In this document: positions 17,376-25,942 of the stretch, in pieces | How the letters are laid out: the number at the start of each line of letters is the position of its first letter | How positions within the stretch are numbered: the first letter of the stretch is position 1 | Assembly (NCBI RefSeq): GCF_036885195.1 | Contig: NZ_CP133656.1 | Span: forward strand, 2,294,001-2,358,000 | Direction of reading: 5' to 3' | DNA: 64,000 nucleotides | Origin: Pectobacterium cacticida | GTDB taxonomy: Bacteria > Pseudomonadota > Gammaproteobacteria > Enterobacterales > Enterobacteriaceae | The notes under the pieces: generated by a model | What the model was told of the DNA's origin: nothing | The model's database searches: none | What the model saw: the letters and a program-made list of their open reading frames with translations, nothing else | Position numbers and translations under genes: made by a program

Positions 17376-18455
17376 ATGAAAAAAACAGCTATCGCAGTTG
17401 CAGTGGCACTGGCTGGCTTCGCGACTATGGCGCAAGCAGCTCCTAAAGACAATACCTGGTATACCGGTGGTAAATTAGGTGTTTCTCAGTTCCATGATAC
17501 CGGCTTCTACGGCAATGGTTATACGGGCGTTAATAATAACCCGATCAAAAGCAAGTTAGGTGCTGGTGCGTTCCTTGGTTATCAAGCGACCCCCTACTTG
17601 GGCTTTGAATTGGGTTATGACTGGCTAGGCCGTATGAAGTATGCAGGTTCTAATACGAATACTGCCGACAGCGCTAGCCTTAAGGCTCAGGGCATCCAAC
17701 TGGCAGCGAAATTAAGCTACCCGGTTTTACCCGATCTTGACGTTTATACACGTTTAGGCGGTCTGGTATGGCGTGTAGACAGCCATGCAGATAAGAGCGG
17801 TACTCATCTCAACAACGACGATACGGGCGTCTCCCCGTTGGCAGCCATCGGTGTTGAATATGCTATCGACAAGAACTGGGCTACCCGTGTTGACTACCAA
17901 TGGGTGAGCAACATTGGCGATGCAGGTACAGTAGGTGCGCGCCCTGACAACATGTTGATGAGTGTTGGCCTGTCTTATCGCTTTGGTCAGGATGACCGCG
18001 TAGCACCCGTTGCTGCTCCGGCACCCGCGCCAGCTCCAGTCGTCGAAACCAAGCGCTTTACGCTGAAATCTGACGTACTGTTCAACTTCAACAAAGCAAC
18101 TCTGAAAGCAGAAGGTCAGCAATCACTGGATCAACTGTACACTCAGTTGAGCTCACTGGATCCGAAAGATGGTTCTGTTGTCGTTCTGGGCTTCACCGAC
18201 CGTTTAGGTTCCGAACAATACAACCAGGGCTTGTCTGAAAAACGTGCTCAGAGCGTTGTTGATTATCTGGTCTCCAAGGGCATCCCTGCGGATAAAATCT
18301 CTGCCCGTGGACTGGGTAAATCTCAGCCGGTTACCGGTTCTACGTGTGATAACGTGAAACCTCGTGCCGCTTTGATCGATTGCTTGGCACCAGACCGCCG
18401 TGTAGAGATTGAAGTGAAAGGCATTAAAGATGTTGTAACTCAGCCTCAGGCTTAA
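17376..18455 (+). CDS. ompA: Outer membrane protein A
   Basis: OmpA is an abundant eight-stranded beta-barrel protein with a periplasmic peptidoglycan-binding domain. The 359-aa precursor starts with a signal peptide (MKKTAIAVAVALAGFATMAQA, cleaved before APKDN). The barrel spans about residues 22-200, then an Ala-Pro hinge (APVAAPAPAPAPVVE), then the OmpA-like domain with GFTDRLGSEQYNQGLSEKRA. Two cysteines (TCDNV and DCLAPDRR) can form the usual disulfide. A GAGGCG ribosome-binding site precedes the ATG. Confidence 0.98.
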   Translation: MKKTAIAVAVALAGFATMAQAAPKDNTWYTGGKLGVSQFHDTGFYGNGYTGVNNNPIKSKLGAGAFLGYQATPYLGFELGYDWLGRMKYAGSNTNTADSASLKAQGIQLAAKLSYPVLPDLDVYTRLGGLVWRVDSHADKSGTHLNNDDTGVSPLAAIGVEYAIDKNWATRVDYQWVSNIGDAGTVGARPDNMLMSVGLSYRFGQDDRVAPVAAPAPAPAPVVETKRFTLKSDVLFNFNKATLKAEGQQSLDQLYTQLSSLDPKDGSVVVLGFTDRLGSEQYNQGLSEKRAQSVVDYLVSKGIPADKISARGLGKSQPVTGSTCDNVKPRAALIDCLAPDRRVEIEVKGIKDVVTQPQA

Positions 18456-18464
18456 GTTTCAACG

Positions 18465-18493
18465 AAAAAACCTCGCTTCGGCGAGGTTTTTTT
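18465..18493 (+). terminator. Terminator after ompA
   Basis: CCTCGC-TTCG-GCGAGG with A and T runs on both sides, directly after ompA. The stem is likely bidirectional and also serves the convergent matP gene. Confidence 0.92.
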
Positions 18494-18530
18494 ATGTCTA
18501 CGTATCAGCCAGAAGCGGATATATTGCCGT

Positions 18531-18989
18531 TCAATGCTTATCTTTATTCAACATTGATTTAAGATCCTGTTTAAGCAGTAGCATCTGGTTAGCGTATTTT
18601 TCTTTGTGCTCCGCGTCTTCAATTAATTGCACAATCGTTTCTGACAAGGTAACACCACGTCTCTGTGCGAGAGCCGCGAGTCGCTGCCAGACTAGGTATT
18701 CAAGGTCGATCGATTTCTTACGCGTATGCTGATGTTCCGCGTTGAAATGACGTTTACGTCGCGCACGTATCGTTTGCTTCATCCGATTTTCTAACGCCGG
18801 ATTCATACATTGTACAATCCACTCAACTATTTTCATTGGCTGATTCTCAGCCTTAAACAAAGCTTCTACGGCCTCATCCGCAGCACTTTGCTCTAAAAAA
18901 CGCGTGATCTTTTCTCCCTCACGGTGTTTTTTAACCAAATACATCCATTTCCAACCGCACTCAAGATTTTCTAATTGTTGATATTTCAT
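18531..18989 (-). CDS. matP: MatP, Ter macrodomain organiser
   Basis: MatP (YcbG) binds matS sites to organise the chromosome terminus and tethers it to the divisome. The 152-aa product has the N-terminal four-helix region (MKYQQLENLECGWKWMYL) and the ribbon-helix-helix DNA-binding domain (KKSIDLEYLVWQRLAALAQRRG) followed by the C-terminal coiled coil. Its place between ompA and lonH is the conserved one. No perfect matS (GTGACRNYGTCAC) was noticed in this window. Confidence 0.96.
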   Translation of the reverse strand: MKYQQLENLECGWKWMYLVKKHREGEKITRFLEQSAADEAVEALFKAENQPMKIVEWIVQCMNPALENRMKQTIRARRKRHFNAEHQHTRKKSIDLEYLVWQRLAALAQRRGVTLSETIVQLIEDAEHKEKYANQMLLLKQDLKSMLNKDKH

Positions 18990-19196
18990 ATTAAATGCTT
19001 CAGTGACCGTGTAACGTTAAGTCAAGCATAGCAGCTTTCACTCATATTGACCGCTTTCTGACAGCTTTTGAGACGTTCGACAAACGTGGTCTGGGGCCAA
19101 ACTTGCGAAAGATGGAGGAGAAATAACTCTCCTTATGCGAAGTTGATATTATTCTTGTATAATCACGCTTTTCCTTTAGACGATTACATTGATACT

Positions 19197-20924
19197 TTGA
19201 CCAGTAACCGACTCTCATGGCAGCATTTACTGCCCAATAATACCCCGTATCAGACACTCTTTACTCAAGCGGACCAGCTTCCCCCAGTCGAATTCTCTGG
19301 TATCCAACCACGTTTGGCTGACAGCCTGATGCTCTTTTGCCATCCGCGTTCGCCATCCCGCCTGATGCTGCTTAAAGCACAGGAAAATAGTGAATATATG
19401 GCAATCATCGCTCAAGCGCTCGGTGCAAACGTGGCTGATGCCGAGGCAATACACGGTAGTAATTATCGTATTGAGGGCCGCCATATCTGGATCGAGCCAG
19501 CCACTCAGCCGCAAGATAATTTTGCAGCGACACAATATTGCGACTACCGGGAGTGGATTGAACCGGAACAGCTTTTTGGTTGCGTACGATATTTTCACGA
19601 TGAGCTCACCTTGCACCCAGGGCTTATTCATCAGGTTAACGGGGGGGTGCTGATCCTGTCTGCCAGAACGTTACTGGCCCAACCGCTGATGTGGCTCCGT
19701 TTGAAGCAGATTATGGCCGAGGGCGTCTTTCGTTGGCTTTCGCCCGATGAACGTAAACCGCTCCCTATAGAAGTCCCTTCAATGCCGCTGGATGTCCGCC
19801 TGATTATTCTCGGCGATCGAGATAGTCTGGCTGATATCCATGATATGGAGCCAGAGTTAGCCGAACACGCTATTTACGGCGAGTTTGAGGCACAATTGCC
19901 ATTGATTGAAACAGATGACATGGCGCGCTGGTGCGCCTACATCAATGCATTATGTAATGATAACCTATTACCGCGGCTCGATGCGTCAGCCTGGCCAGCA
20001 TTAGTTAACCTGGCGATACGCTACAGCGGCGATCAGGGAAACTTACCGTTATGTCCGCGGTGGTTAATTAGTCAATTAAAATATGCGTCGCTGTACGCAA
20101 GAGACGGAAAAATCACAGAGCAATCCTTGGTTGACGCCGTTACCGGTCGCCAATGGCGCGAAGGCTATCTCCGTGAACGCATGCAAGATGAAATAGAATT
20201 AGGGCAAATATTGATCGAGACGGAAGGCGATGTCATCGGGCAGGTCAACGGACTTTCTGTCTTAGAGTTCCCCGGTCACCCTGCTGCTTTTGGTGAACCC
20301 GTGCGCATTAGCTGTGTCGTTCACGCTGGCGATGGTGAATTCACTGACGTTGAGCGCAAGGCAGAACTCGCTGGCAATTTACACGCCAAGGGCATGATGA
20401 TCATGCAGGCACTTCTTATGACAGAATTGGAACTTGACCAGCAATTTCCCTTCTCTGTCTCGATGGTCTTTGAGCAGTCGTACAGTGAAGTTGATGGCGA
20501 TAGCGCTTCATTGGCGGAATTGTGTGCGCTGGTCAGCGCCCTCTCGCAACGACCGATCAATCAACAGCTCGCCGTTACCGGCTCCGTCGATCAATTCGGT
20601 CATGTGCAGCCAATCGGCGGTGTGAATGAGAAAATAGAAGGGTTCTTTGAAGTTTGCCTACGCCGCGGGTTAACGGGTTCTCAGGGCGTGATTTTACCCA
20701 TGGCAAACCTGCGCCATCTTTGTCTACAGGGCGATGTTGTTAATGCCGTGCGTGAAGGGAAATTCCATCTTTTCCCCGTGGAGACAGCTCCCGAAGCATT
20801 GTCGCTGTTGACCAACTGTGCATATGACGACGAACATCAGCCAAATTTGTTGGCCGCAATCCGCGAGCGAATCGGACAGCTTGTTCCTCAAGAACGTAAA
20901 CGTTTTCCTTGGTTTTTTCGTTAA
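19197..20924 (+). CDS. lonH: LonH/YcbZ, Lon-like protease family protein
   Basis: A Lon-related protein with a degenerate N-terminal ATPase region and an intact C-terminal Lon protease domain. The Ser-Lys dyad is recognisable: Ser in EVDGDSASLAEL (about residue 475) and Lys in IGGVNEKIEGFFE (about 525). I place the start at TTG 19197 because the N-terminus (TSNRLSWQHLLP) then aligns with E. coli (MTITKLAWRDLVP) and gives 575 aa; no strong ribosome-binding site is visible, so this is uncertain. The frame stays open 43 codons upstream. Its cellular role is not well established. Confidence 0.9.
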   Translation: MTSNRLSWQHLLPNNTPYQTLFTQADQLPPVEFSGIQPRLADSLMLFCHPRSPSRLMLLKAQENSEYMAIIAQALGANVADAEAIHGSNYRIEGRHIWIEPATQPQDNFAATQYCDYREWIEPEQLFGCVRYFHDELTLHPGLIHQVNGGVLILSARTLLAQPLMWLRLKQIMAEGVFRWLSPDERKPLPIEVPSMPLDVRLIILGDRDSLADIHDMEPELAEHAIYGEFEAQLPLIETDDMARWCAYINALCNDNLLPRLDASAWPALVNLAIRYSGDQGNLPLCPRWLISQLKYASLYARDGKITEQSLVDAVTGRQWREGYLRERMQDEIELGQILIETEGDVIGQVNGLSVLEFPGHPAAFGEPVRISCVVHAGDGEFTDVERKAELAGNLHAKGMMIMQALLMTELELDQQFPFSVSMVFEQSYSEVDGDSASLAELCALVSALSQRPINQQLAVTGSVDQFGHVQPIGGVNEKIEGFFEVCLRRGLTGSQGVILPMANLRHLCLQGDVVNAVREGKFHLFPVETAPEALSLLTNCAYDDEHQPNLLAAIRERIGQLVPQERKRFPWFFR

Positions 20925-20927
20925 ACC

Positions 20928-20944
20928 AACTGGTTCAACCAGAC
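20928..20944 (+). promoter_or_regulatory. FadR-type operator before fabA
   Basis: AACTGGTTCAACCAGAC contains the perfect palindrome CTGGT-TCA-ACCAG, matching the FadR site family. It lies 72 bp before the fabA ATG, where FadR activates fabA in E. coli. Confidence 0.65.
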
Positions 20945-20959
20945 GCAACAGACTTGCCC

Positions 20960-20977
20960 AGCATACAGGTGTACGCT
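20960..20977 (+). promoter_or_regulatory. FabR-type operator before fabA
   Basis: AGCATACAGGTGTACGCT is one base from the palindrome AGCGTACA-NN-TGTACGCT bound by FabR at E. coli fabA and fabB. It lies 38 bp before the fabA start, just downstream of the FadR-type site, which is the E. coli arrangement. Confidence 0.75.
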
Positions 20978-21015
20978 AACCTGCGTGCTTCATTAAAATA
21001 AGGCTTACAGAGACC

Positions 21016-21534
21016 ATGGTAGATAAACGCGAATCCTATACAAAAGAAGACCTCCTTGCCTCCAGCCGAGGTGAACTGTTTGGCCCGCAAGGCCCTCAGT
21101 TACCCGCACCTAATATGCTAATGATGGACCGCGTCGTAATGATGACGGAAGACGGCGGTAAGTATGGCAAAGGCTATGTCGAAGCCGAATTGGATATCAC
21201 ACCTGACCTGTGGTTCTTTGGTTGCCATTTCATCGGCGATCCGGTTATGCCAGGTTGCCTTGGTCTGGATGCCATGTGGCAATTAGTCGGCTTCTACCTG
21301 GGATGGTTAGGGGGAGAAGGCAAAGGTCGGGCGCTCGGCGTGGGTGAGGTTAAATTTGCTGGGCAAATTCTGCCGACAGCGAAGAAAGTGACTTACCGTA
21401 TCCACTTCAAACGCGTGATCAATCGTCGTTTAGTGATGGGGATTGCTGATGGCGAAGTACTCGTTGATGGTCGCCAGATCTATACCGCCGACGAACTGAA
21501 AGTCGGTCTGTTCAAAGACGCTAGCGCTTTCTAA
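21016..21534 (+). CDS. fabA: 3-hydroxydecanoyl-ACP dehydratase/isomerase FabA
   Basis: FabA dehydrates 3-hydroxydecanoyl-ACP and isomerises the double bond, the entry to unsaturated fatty acid synthesis. The 172-aa product has the catalytic pair His71 (FFGCHFIGDPVMPGC) and Asp85 (GLDAMWQ) at the same positions as E. coli. FadR- and FabR-type operators precede it. It is monocistronic, with a stem-loop after the stop. Confidence 0.98.
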   Translation: MVDKRESYTKEDLLASSRGELFGPQGPQLPAPNMLMMDRVVMMTEDGGKYGKGYVEAELDITPDLWFFGCHFIGDPVMPGCLGLDAMWQLVGFYLGWLGGEGKGRALGVGEVKFAGQILPTAKKVTYRIHFKRVINRRLVMGIADGEVLVDGRQIYTADELKVGLFKDASAF

Positions 21535-21549
21535 CGCCTAAGTGGCACC

Positions 21550-21582
21550 GCGGGCGAAGCATTTTCGCCCGCATCATCTTTC
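21550..21582 (+). terminator. Stem-loop terminator after fabA
   Basis: GCGGGCGAA and TTCGCCCGC form a nine-pair stem around GCATT. The following ATCATCTTTCTT is only moderately T-rich. Confidence 0.65.
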
Positions 21583-21617
21583 TTATTGACCTGCTCCAGA
21601 TTTTTCGACGAGCCTGA

Positions 21618-22268
21618 TTATGCTGGATGTTTCAGCTCATTGGAGATCGACTGCCGCACGTCTTGCGGTATCTTCAATTCGGTTGCTAGCGCATCTAGGT
21701 AGCTTTTCTCCATGAAGTGATCGACATCAATGACCGCACAGCTTAGGAAGTAGAGCTCAAGCGCCTCTTCTTCATTCTTTACGTCTCTGGCCAGTAACGC
21801 AGGATCCAGCGGCTGTGCGATCGCTTCCTGTACCCAACGCTGTGCTTCATTGCCGAGTTGCAATTGCTGGATATTTTCATCAATCCGCTGTTTTTCAGTC
21901 TCATCAATATGGCCATCACTCTTAGCCGCAAATACCAGAGCCTGAATCAACCGTCGAGCACGACTATTCTCAGATGAAGACTGAGAACCAAACTGCGGAT
22001 CGTCCTGATGTGCATCACGAACGCGTTTCTTATACTGATCCCACAATATGACACCCGCCGCAGCGCTACCGCCAATGATCAGGGCATTTTTACCTAATGA
22101 GCCCATGACTTTCCGTGCGGATTTATTTGACAACAATACGCCCGCCAAGCCCCCCAACGCAGCGGGCTTTAGCATATCCCCGAAATTACCGCTTTTTCCG
22201 CCTTGATGATTCTCCTGCTTGCTACCAGACCCTAATAATCCTTGAAGCTGTTGCAGCCAATTATTCAT
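21618..22268 (-). CDS. YebE-like inner-membrane protein (DUF533, TerB-like domain)
   Basis: A 216-aa protein of the YebE/DUF533 family. It has a Gly-rich N-terminal part (LKPAALGGLAGVLLSNKSARK), one strongly hydrophobic stretch (KNALIIGGSAAAGVILW, about residues 60-76), and a C-terminal TerB-like helical domain (about 105-216, ALVFAAKSDGHIDETEKQRI with an acidic metal-binding-like loop). In E. coli yebE responds to envelope stress through Cpx; the molecular role is unknown. It reads toward fabA. Confidence 0.85.
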   Translation of the reverse strand: MNNWLQQLQGLLGSGSKQENHQGGKSGNFGDMLKPAALGGLAGVLLSNKSARKVMGSLGKNALIIGGSAAAGVILWDQYKKRVRDAHQDDPQFGSQSSSENSRARRLIQALVFAAKSDGHIDETEKQRIDENIQQLQLGNEAQRWVQEAIAQPLDPALLARDVKNEEEALELYFLSCAVIDVDHFMEKSYLDALATELKIPQDVRQSISNELKHPA

Positions 22269-22647
22269 TTTCGTTCCTCAAGCAAAAGTGGCATCACTGA
22301 TGGTATCGTCCTCCATAATAGTGGGGCTAAAGGCGTTTGTTTGTCAGATTATGTATAACAATGAAAAGTATGAATCGCACTTCTCTCTACGATTTATGCA
22401 GATGCTATATCTTGAGATGCAGAAGATGTATAACCGCCTACCGATCGCGCTGCGTGATGGCACCATTTTCGATCGGTTATCCCCTCGATATTGGCTTTTC
22501 TTCATTTTGCCCCGCTCGAATTTATGGACTGTGCCGCATTCTTTGCTTGCACGATTTGCGCTTTATTTTTGAAACGGTATACTGCACACATTAAATTGAA
22601 ATACAGTTTTAAAAAATGTATTTGTCCGTCACAAAAAAGGAACGAAC
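22269..22647. other. Intergenic region, no gene seen
   Basis: The 379 bp between divergent yebE-like and rpiB-like genes hold only short overlapping frames without ribosome-binding sites. The last 70 bp are AT-rich and probably carry the promoter of the downstream gene; the AAAAGGAACGAAC stretch at its end is that gene's ribosome-binding site. Confidence 0.5.
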
Positions 22648-23286
22648 ATGAAAATTGCACTGATAAATGAGAACAGCCAGGCGGCTAAAAACGCTATCAT
22701 CGCTGAATCATTGACCAAAGCGGTGGCCCCAATGGGACACACGGTATACAACTACGGTCAATACACCGTTGAAGATGCAGCACAGTTGACCTACATCCAG
22801 AATGGTATTCTGGCAGCTATCCTGCTGAACTCTGGCGCTGCTGATTTCGTCGTCACCGGTTGCGGCACAGGCCAGGGCGCGATGCTGGCTTGTAACTCCT
22901 TCCCTGGCGTTATTTGCGGTCTGATTGTTGACCCATCTGATGCTTACCTGTTCTCACAGATCAACGATGGTAATGCAGTTTCCGTACCTTACGCTAAAGG
23001 CTTTGGCTGGGGCGCGGAATTGAATCTGGAAAATATGTTTACCCAGTTGTTCAAAGAAGAAGGTGGCAGAGGTTATCCGAGCGATCGCGTTGTTCCTCAA
23101 CAACGTAACAAGAAGATCCTGGATGCCGTTAAAGCGGTAACCTATAACGATCTGATCACCATTTTGAAAGGTCTGGATCAGGATTTGGTTAAAGGTGCCA
23201 TCGCTGGCCCTAAATTCCAAGAATACTTTTTCGCTAACAGTAAAGATGAAGCCTTGACCAGCTACATTAAAACGCTGCTGGCATAA
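22648..23286 (+). CDS. RpiB/LacA/LacB family sugar-phosphate isomerase-like protein
   Basis: A 212-aa protein of the RpiB/LacAB isomerase superfamily. The N-terminus (MKIALINENSQAAKNAIIAESL) and the FVVTGCGTGQGAMLACNSFPG motif at about residues 68-88 match the family, whose Cys in the GCGTG loop is the usual base. At 212 aa it is longer than RpiB (about 150). The C-terminal 60 residues appear to be an extra helical domain. The substrate cannot be deduced; members in plant-pathogenic enterobacteria are often found with pectin or uronate genes, but none lie here. Confidence 0.8.
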   Translation: MKIALINENSQAAKNAIIAESLTKAVAPMGHTVYNYGQYTVEDAAQLTYIQNGILAAILLNSGAADFVVTGCGTGQGAMLACNSFPGVICGLIVDPSDAYLFSQINDGNAVSVPYAKGFGWGAELNLENMFTQLFKEEGGRGYPSDRVVPQQRNKKILDAVKAVTYNDLITILKGLDQDLVKGAIAGPKFQEYFFANSKDEALTSYIKTLLA

Positions 23287-23306
23287 TTGCCCTATCGCTG
23301 ACATAG

Positions 23307-23337
23307 ACCACAGGTTGTTACAACCTGTGGTTTTTTT
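23307..23337 (+). terminator. Terminator after the rpiB-like gene
   Basis: CCACAGGTTGT and ACAACCTGTGG make a long stem with a minimal loop, followed by seven T, 20 bp after the stop codon. Confidence 0.93.
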
Positions 23338-23430
23338 ATGCTTTTTTCATACCTTTTGGCTTTATCGTTACGTCAGCGATTCTTTGTCGTTCAATGCTTA
23401 GCCAGACGCACTCGCCACACTAAATACTGC

Positions 23431-23459
23431 TTGACCAGAACAGCATGACTCCCTATAGT
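23431..23459 (+). promoter_or_regulatory. Sigma-70 promoter of tRNA-Ser(GGA)
   Basis: TTGACC and TATAGT with a 17-base spacer, followed by the GC-rich discriminator AGCGCCCC, 31 bp before the tRNA 5' end. It has the same -10 hexamer as the tRNA-Ser(TGA) promoter. Confidence 0.8.
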
Positions 23460-23490
23460 AGCGCCCCGTTGCCCCCTGTAGGCAACCCCC

Positions 23491-23580
23491 GGTGAGGTGT
23501 CCGAGAGGCTGAAGGAGCACGCCTGGAAAGTGTGTATACGTGAAAACGTATCAAGGGTTCGAATCCCTTCCTCACCGCCA
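23491..23580 (+). tRNA. tRNA-Ser, anticodon GGA
   Basis: The 90-nt sequence begins GGTGAGGTGTCCGAGAGG and has the anticodon loop CTGGAAA (anticodon GGA), a long variable arm (TACGTGAAAACGTA hairpin), the T loop GTTCGAATC and an encoded CCA end. The degenerate, IS-rich flagellin region begins less than 200 bp downstream. Confidence 0.97.
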
Positions 23581-23646
23581 TACATTTAGCCAAGCCAGCA
23601 AAATCGGCTCTACATGTGGTTTGGCTTTACATAAAGTAATATATAG

Positions 23647-23672
23647 AAAGTCCGCTGCGGCGGACTTTTCTG
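23647..23672 (+). terminator. Terminator after tRNA-Ser(GGA)
   Basis: AAAGTCCGC-TGCG-GCGGACTTTTCT: a nine-pair stem with a four-base loop and a short T run, 66 bp after the tRNA. Confidence 0.85.
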
Positions 23673-23764
23673 TTTGCGGAAGTAAACCTCCCCTACTGAG
23701 TAGTCGGTTCATCCCCTGCACAGCATATCCGTTCCCTTTGTTAATCTACACGTTCGGATTTCTA

Positions 23765-23821
23765 GGCTGTGTCCCTTAACTTAACAACCGTTTCAAAAAT
23801 AACCTGATCGCCCCCAGCTTT
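23765..23821. mobile_element. 57-bp end of an IS5-family element, remnant
   Basis: These 57 bp, starting GGCTGTGTCCC, are identical to the left end of the complete IS5-family element at 29179. The preceding bases are CTA in both copies, which gives the same TA target flank. Beyond 23821 the sequence is flagellin coding DNA. The other end of the element is missing, so this is the scar of an insertion followed by a deletion. Confidence 0.85.
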
Positions 23822-24989
23822 GTTCCTCAACGTAGTAACGTCCCCCCAAACGCACTAATTCAAGGTTGGCGTTACTGGTTTCATCTGTACTATCCAGAGT
23901 AAGGCTATAATCGGCGTTATTTTTAGATACTGAAGGCGCATATTGCAATCTATTGGAAACACTCGCTAGCATATCCTCCCGAGCCACTTTGGTAGTGGAA
24001 AGTGCCTTCGCCGTCACCTTGTTTTGATCGCCATAAATCGTTAATTCTGCCTCGGTATAACAAACTCCACCGTTTAACTGTTGCTGAATCCAATATTTTC
24101 CACCTGAACGAACAATGCCGTTAGGTACTGGAAACATGGCGATATCATTGCTACCCCGATAATTGATATTCGAAATAAACTCCCCTACGGTCACGTCCAC
24201 CACAGCATCACTGACGCTCAAATTTACCTTGTTCAAGCGGGTATCGGTATCATGTGACGCGCTAATCGAAACGTTCATCAGCCGCCCACTGGGGCCATCC
24301 AGTTGTACTAGATTAGATCCATATGAGGCACGCACCAGATTAGGATTATTATCCAGTGGAATATAGGTGGCGGTGGTATATGTCGAATCATCCACATTGA
24401 TCTGGTTCGATGAACCACTTAGCGAGGAGACTGGCGCGATCCTACCCGGTACACCTTGTACCGTCATATCCAGCAATCCAATCTCTTGTACGCTGAACCC
24501 CGGCGGCCCGAAGTCGATATCCACGGTTTCATGGTCATACGCGCCAACCTGGATCGCTTTCGTTCCCCCGCTACCATTGAGTAGAGGAATACCATTAAAA
24601 GACGCCCATAGGTTAAGACGATCAATCTCTTTCAGATTAAGGTTAATTTCGGCCTGAATACTATCGCCTGTATCACCGACATAAGTATCATTCAACCCTT
24701 GCACCGTGAGTTCTCGAATACGTTGCAAGCGGTTATTGATCTCATCAAGCACGCCTTCTGCCGTCCGCAACATTGAAACGCCATCACCTGCATTACGAAC
24801 CGCCTGATTCAGACCACGCATATTTGCCGTCAAGCGATTAGCGATCGCCTGACCGGCGGCGTCATCTTTCGCGCCGTTGATACGGTAACCAGAGGACAGG
24901 CGTTCAATGGCTGAACTTAGCGAGGAAGCCGATTTATTGCTGTTTTTTTGCGCTATAAGCGACGCAATATTGGTATTGATGGTCGGCAT
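23793..24989 (-). pseudogene. Long flagellin, N-terminal part only (3' end replaced by IS remnant)
   Basis: A 398-codon frame. Residues 1-140 are a typical flagellin N-terminal D0/D1 (MPTINTNIASLIAQKNSNK, ERLSSGYRINGAKDDAAGQ). The following 250 residues form a large variable region unlike the three intact flagellins. The conserved C-terminal D1/D0 is absent: the frame enters the IS remnant after LGGRYYVEEQ and stops there as SWGRSGYF. Without the C-terminal helix it cannot polymerise. A sigma-28-like promoter still stands upstream. It probably came from a long flagellin related to the fragment at 25943. Confidence 0.85.
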
Positions 24990-25028
24990 GACAGCACGTT
25001 CCGAAATTTTTCAGAAAACTTAGGTTAC

Positions 25029-25055
25029 TTATCGGCGTAACGATGTGAAACATTA
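25029..25055 (-). promoter_or_regulatory. Sigma-28-like promoter of the truncated flagellin
   Basis: On the minus strand TAAT-N15-GCCGATAA, with a full -10 and one mismatch in the -35 (consensus TAAA). It lies 40 bp before the start codon at 24989. Confidence 0.7.
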
Positions 25056-25101
25056 GGGAAAGTGTGTGGAGAAAATTCAACCATCGCAATGTTAATGAGA
25101 C

Positions 25102-25864
25102 GGTGATGCCTCTAAGTTGACTCTGATGTATTGTACGGGATTTTGAGGTTATCTCATGGTCAGTGTTAACGTTCATTGTCCCCGTTGTCAGTCTGCTAAG
25201 GTTTACCTCCATGGTTAGAACCCTAAAGGCCATGACAGATTTCGTTGCCGCGACTGCCGCCGTGTGTTTCAGCTCACTTATGCTTATGAAGCACGTAAGC
25301 CGGGTATTAAAGAGAAGATCACTGAAATGGCTTTCAATGGTGCCGGGATTCGCGATACCGTCAGAACACTGAAAATTGGTATTAACACCGTTATCCTGAT
25401 TTTAAAAAACTCGCGCCAAAGCGAATAACGTCTTCGCCTGTTGCCCATGCTGACGTGGCGCTTATCTGCGAACTTGATGAGCAATGGCGCTTCGTTGGCA
25501 GTAAAGCCCGGCAGCACTGGCCTTGATACGCGTATAACACCAAAACAGGCGGTGTATTGGCCTACACTTTTGGTCCCCGAACCGATGAAACCAACCGGGA
25601 GTTACTGGCACTGCTTACACCATTCAACATCGGCATGAGCATCAGCGACGACTGGGGCAGCTATGGCCGAGAGGTGCCGAAGGATAAGCATCTGACCGGT
25701 AAAATATTCACCCAACGCATTGAGCGTAATAACCTGACGCTCCGCACCCGTATTAAGCGGTTGACTCGTAAAACAATCTGCTTCTCACGCTCAATTGAGC
25801 TTTATGAAAAAGTGATCGGAGCGTTTATCGAAAAATACATGTTCTACTCATTGGATGCACTACC
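25102..25864 (+). mobile_element. Degenerate IS1-family element
   Basis: The element spans 763 bp (IS1 is 768). The left end GGTGATGCCTCTAAGTTGAC and the complement of the right end, GGTAGTGCATCCAATGAG, are related as IS1 terminal repeats. InsA and InsB are both recognisable and both carry in-frame stops. The 9 bp on each side (TAATGAGAC and TTATCGTTA) do not match, so the original target duplication is gone. It lies between two flagellin fragments. Confidence 0.85.
25156..25850 (+). pseudogene. IS1 transposase InsA/InsB, inactivated
   Basis: InsA (25156-25428) has the zinc-finger CPRCQ...CRDCRR and the helix-turn-helix part FNGAGIRDTVRTLKI, but codon 21 is TAG. InsB follows in another frame (ICELDEQWRFVGSKARQHWP, then TGA in place of a Trp codon, then YAYNTKTGGVLAYTFGPR and SISDDWGSYGRE with catalytic residues). 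Two nonsense changes mean that no transposase can be made. The IS1 frameshift arrangement is recognisable around 25430. Confidence 0.8.
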
Positions 25865-25942
25865 TTATCGTTATTGCATCAGCCATTATATTTTTCTTTT
25901 TTATTGTTAACAGATTTCGCTCTATATCTATATTTTCAAGCA

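Noticed and set aside
23391..23585. 64-aa frame across tRNA-Ser(GGA)
   Set aside because: It is the complement of the tRNA and its promoter; such frames (EEGIRTLDTFSRIH type) are common misannotations.
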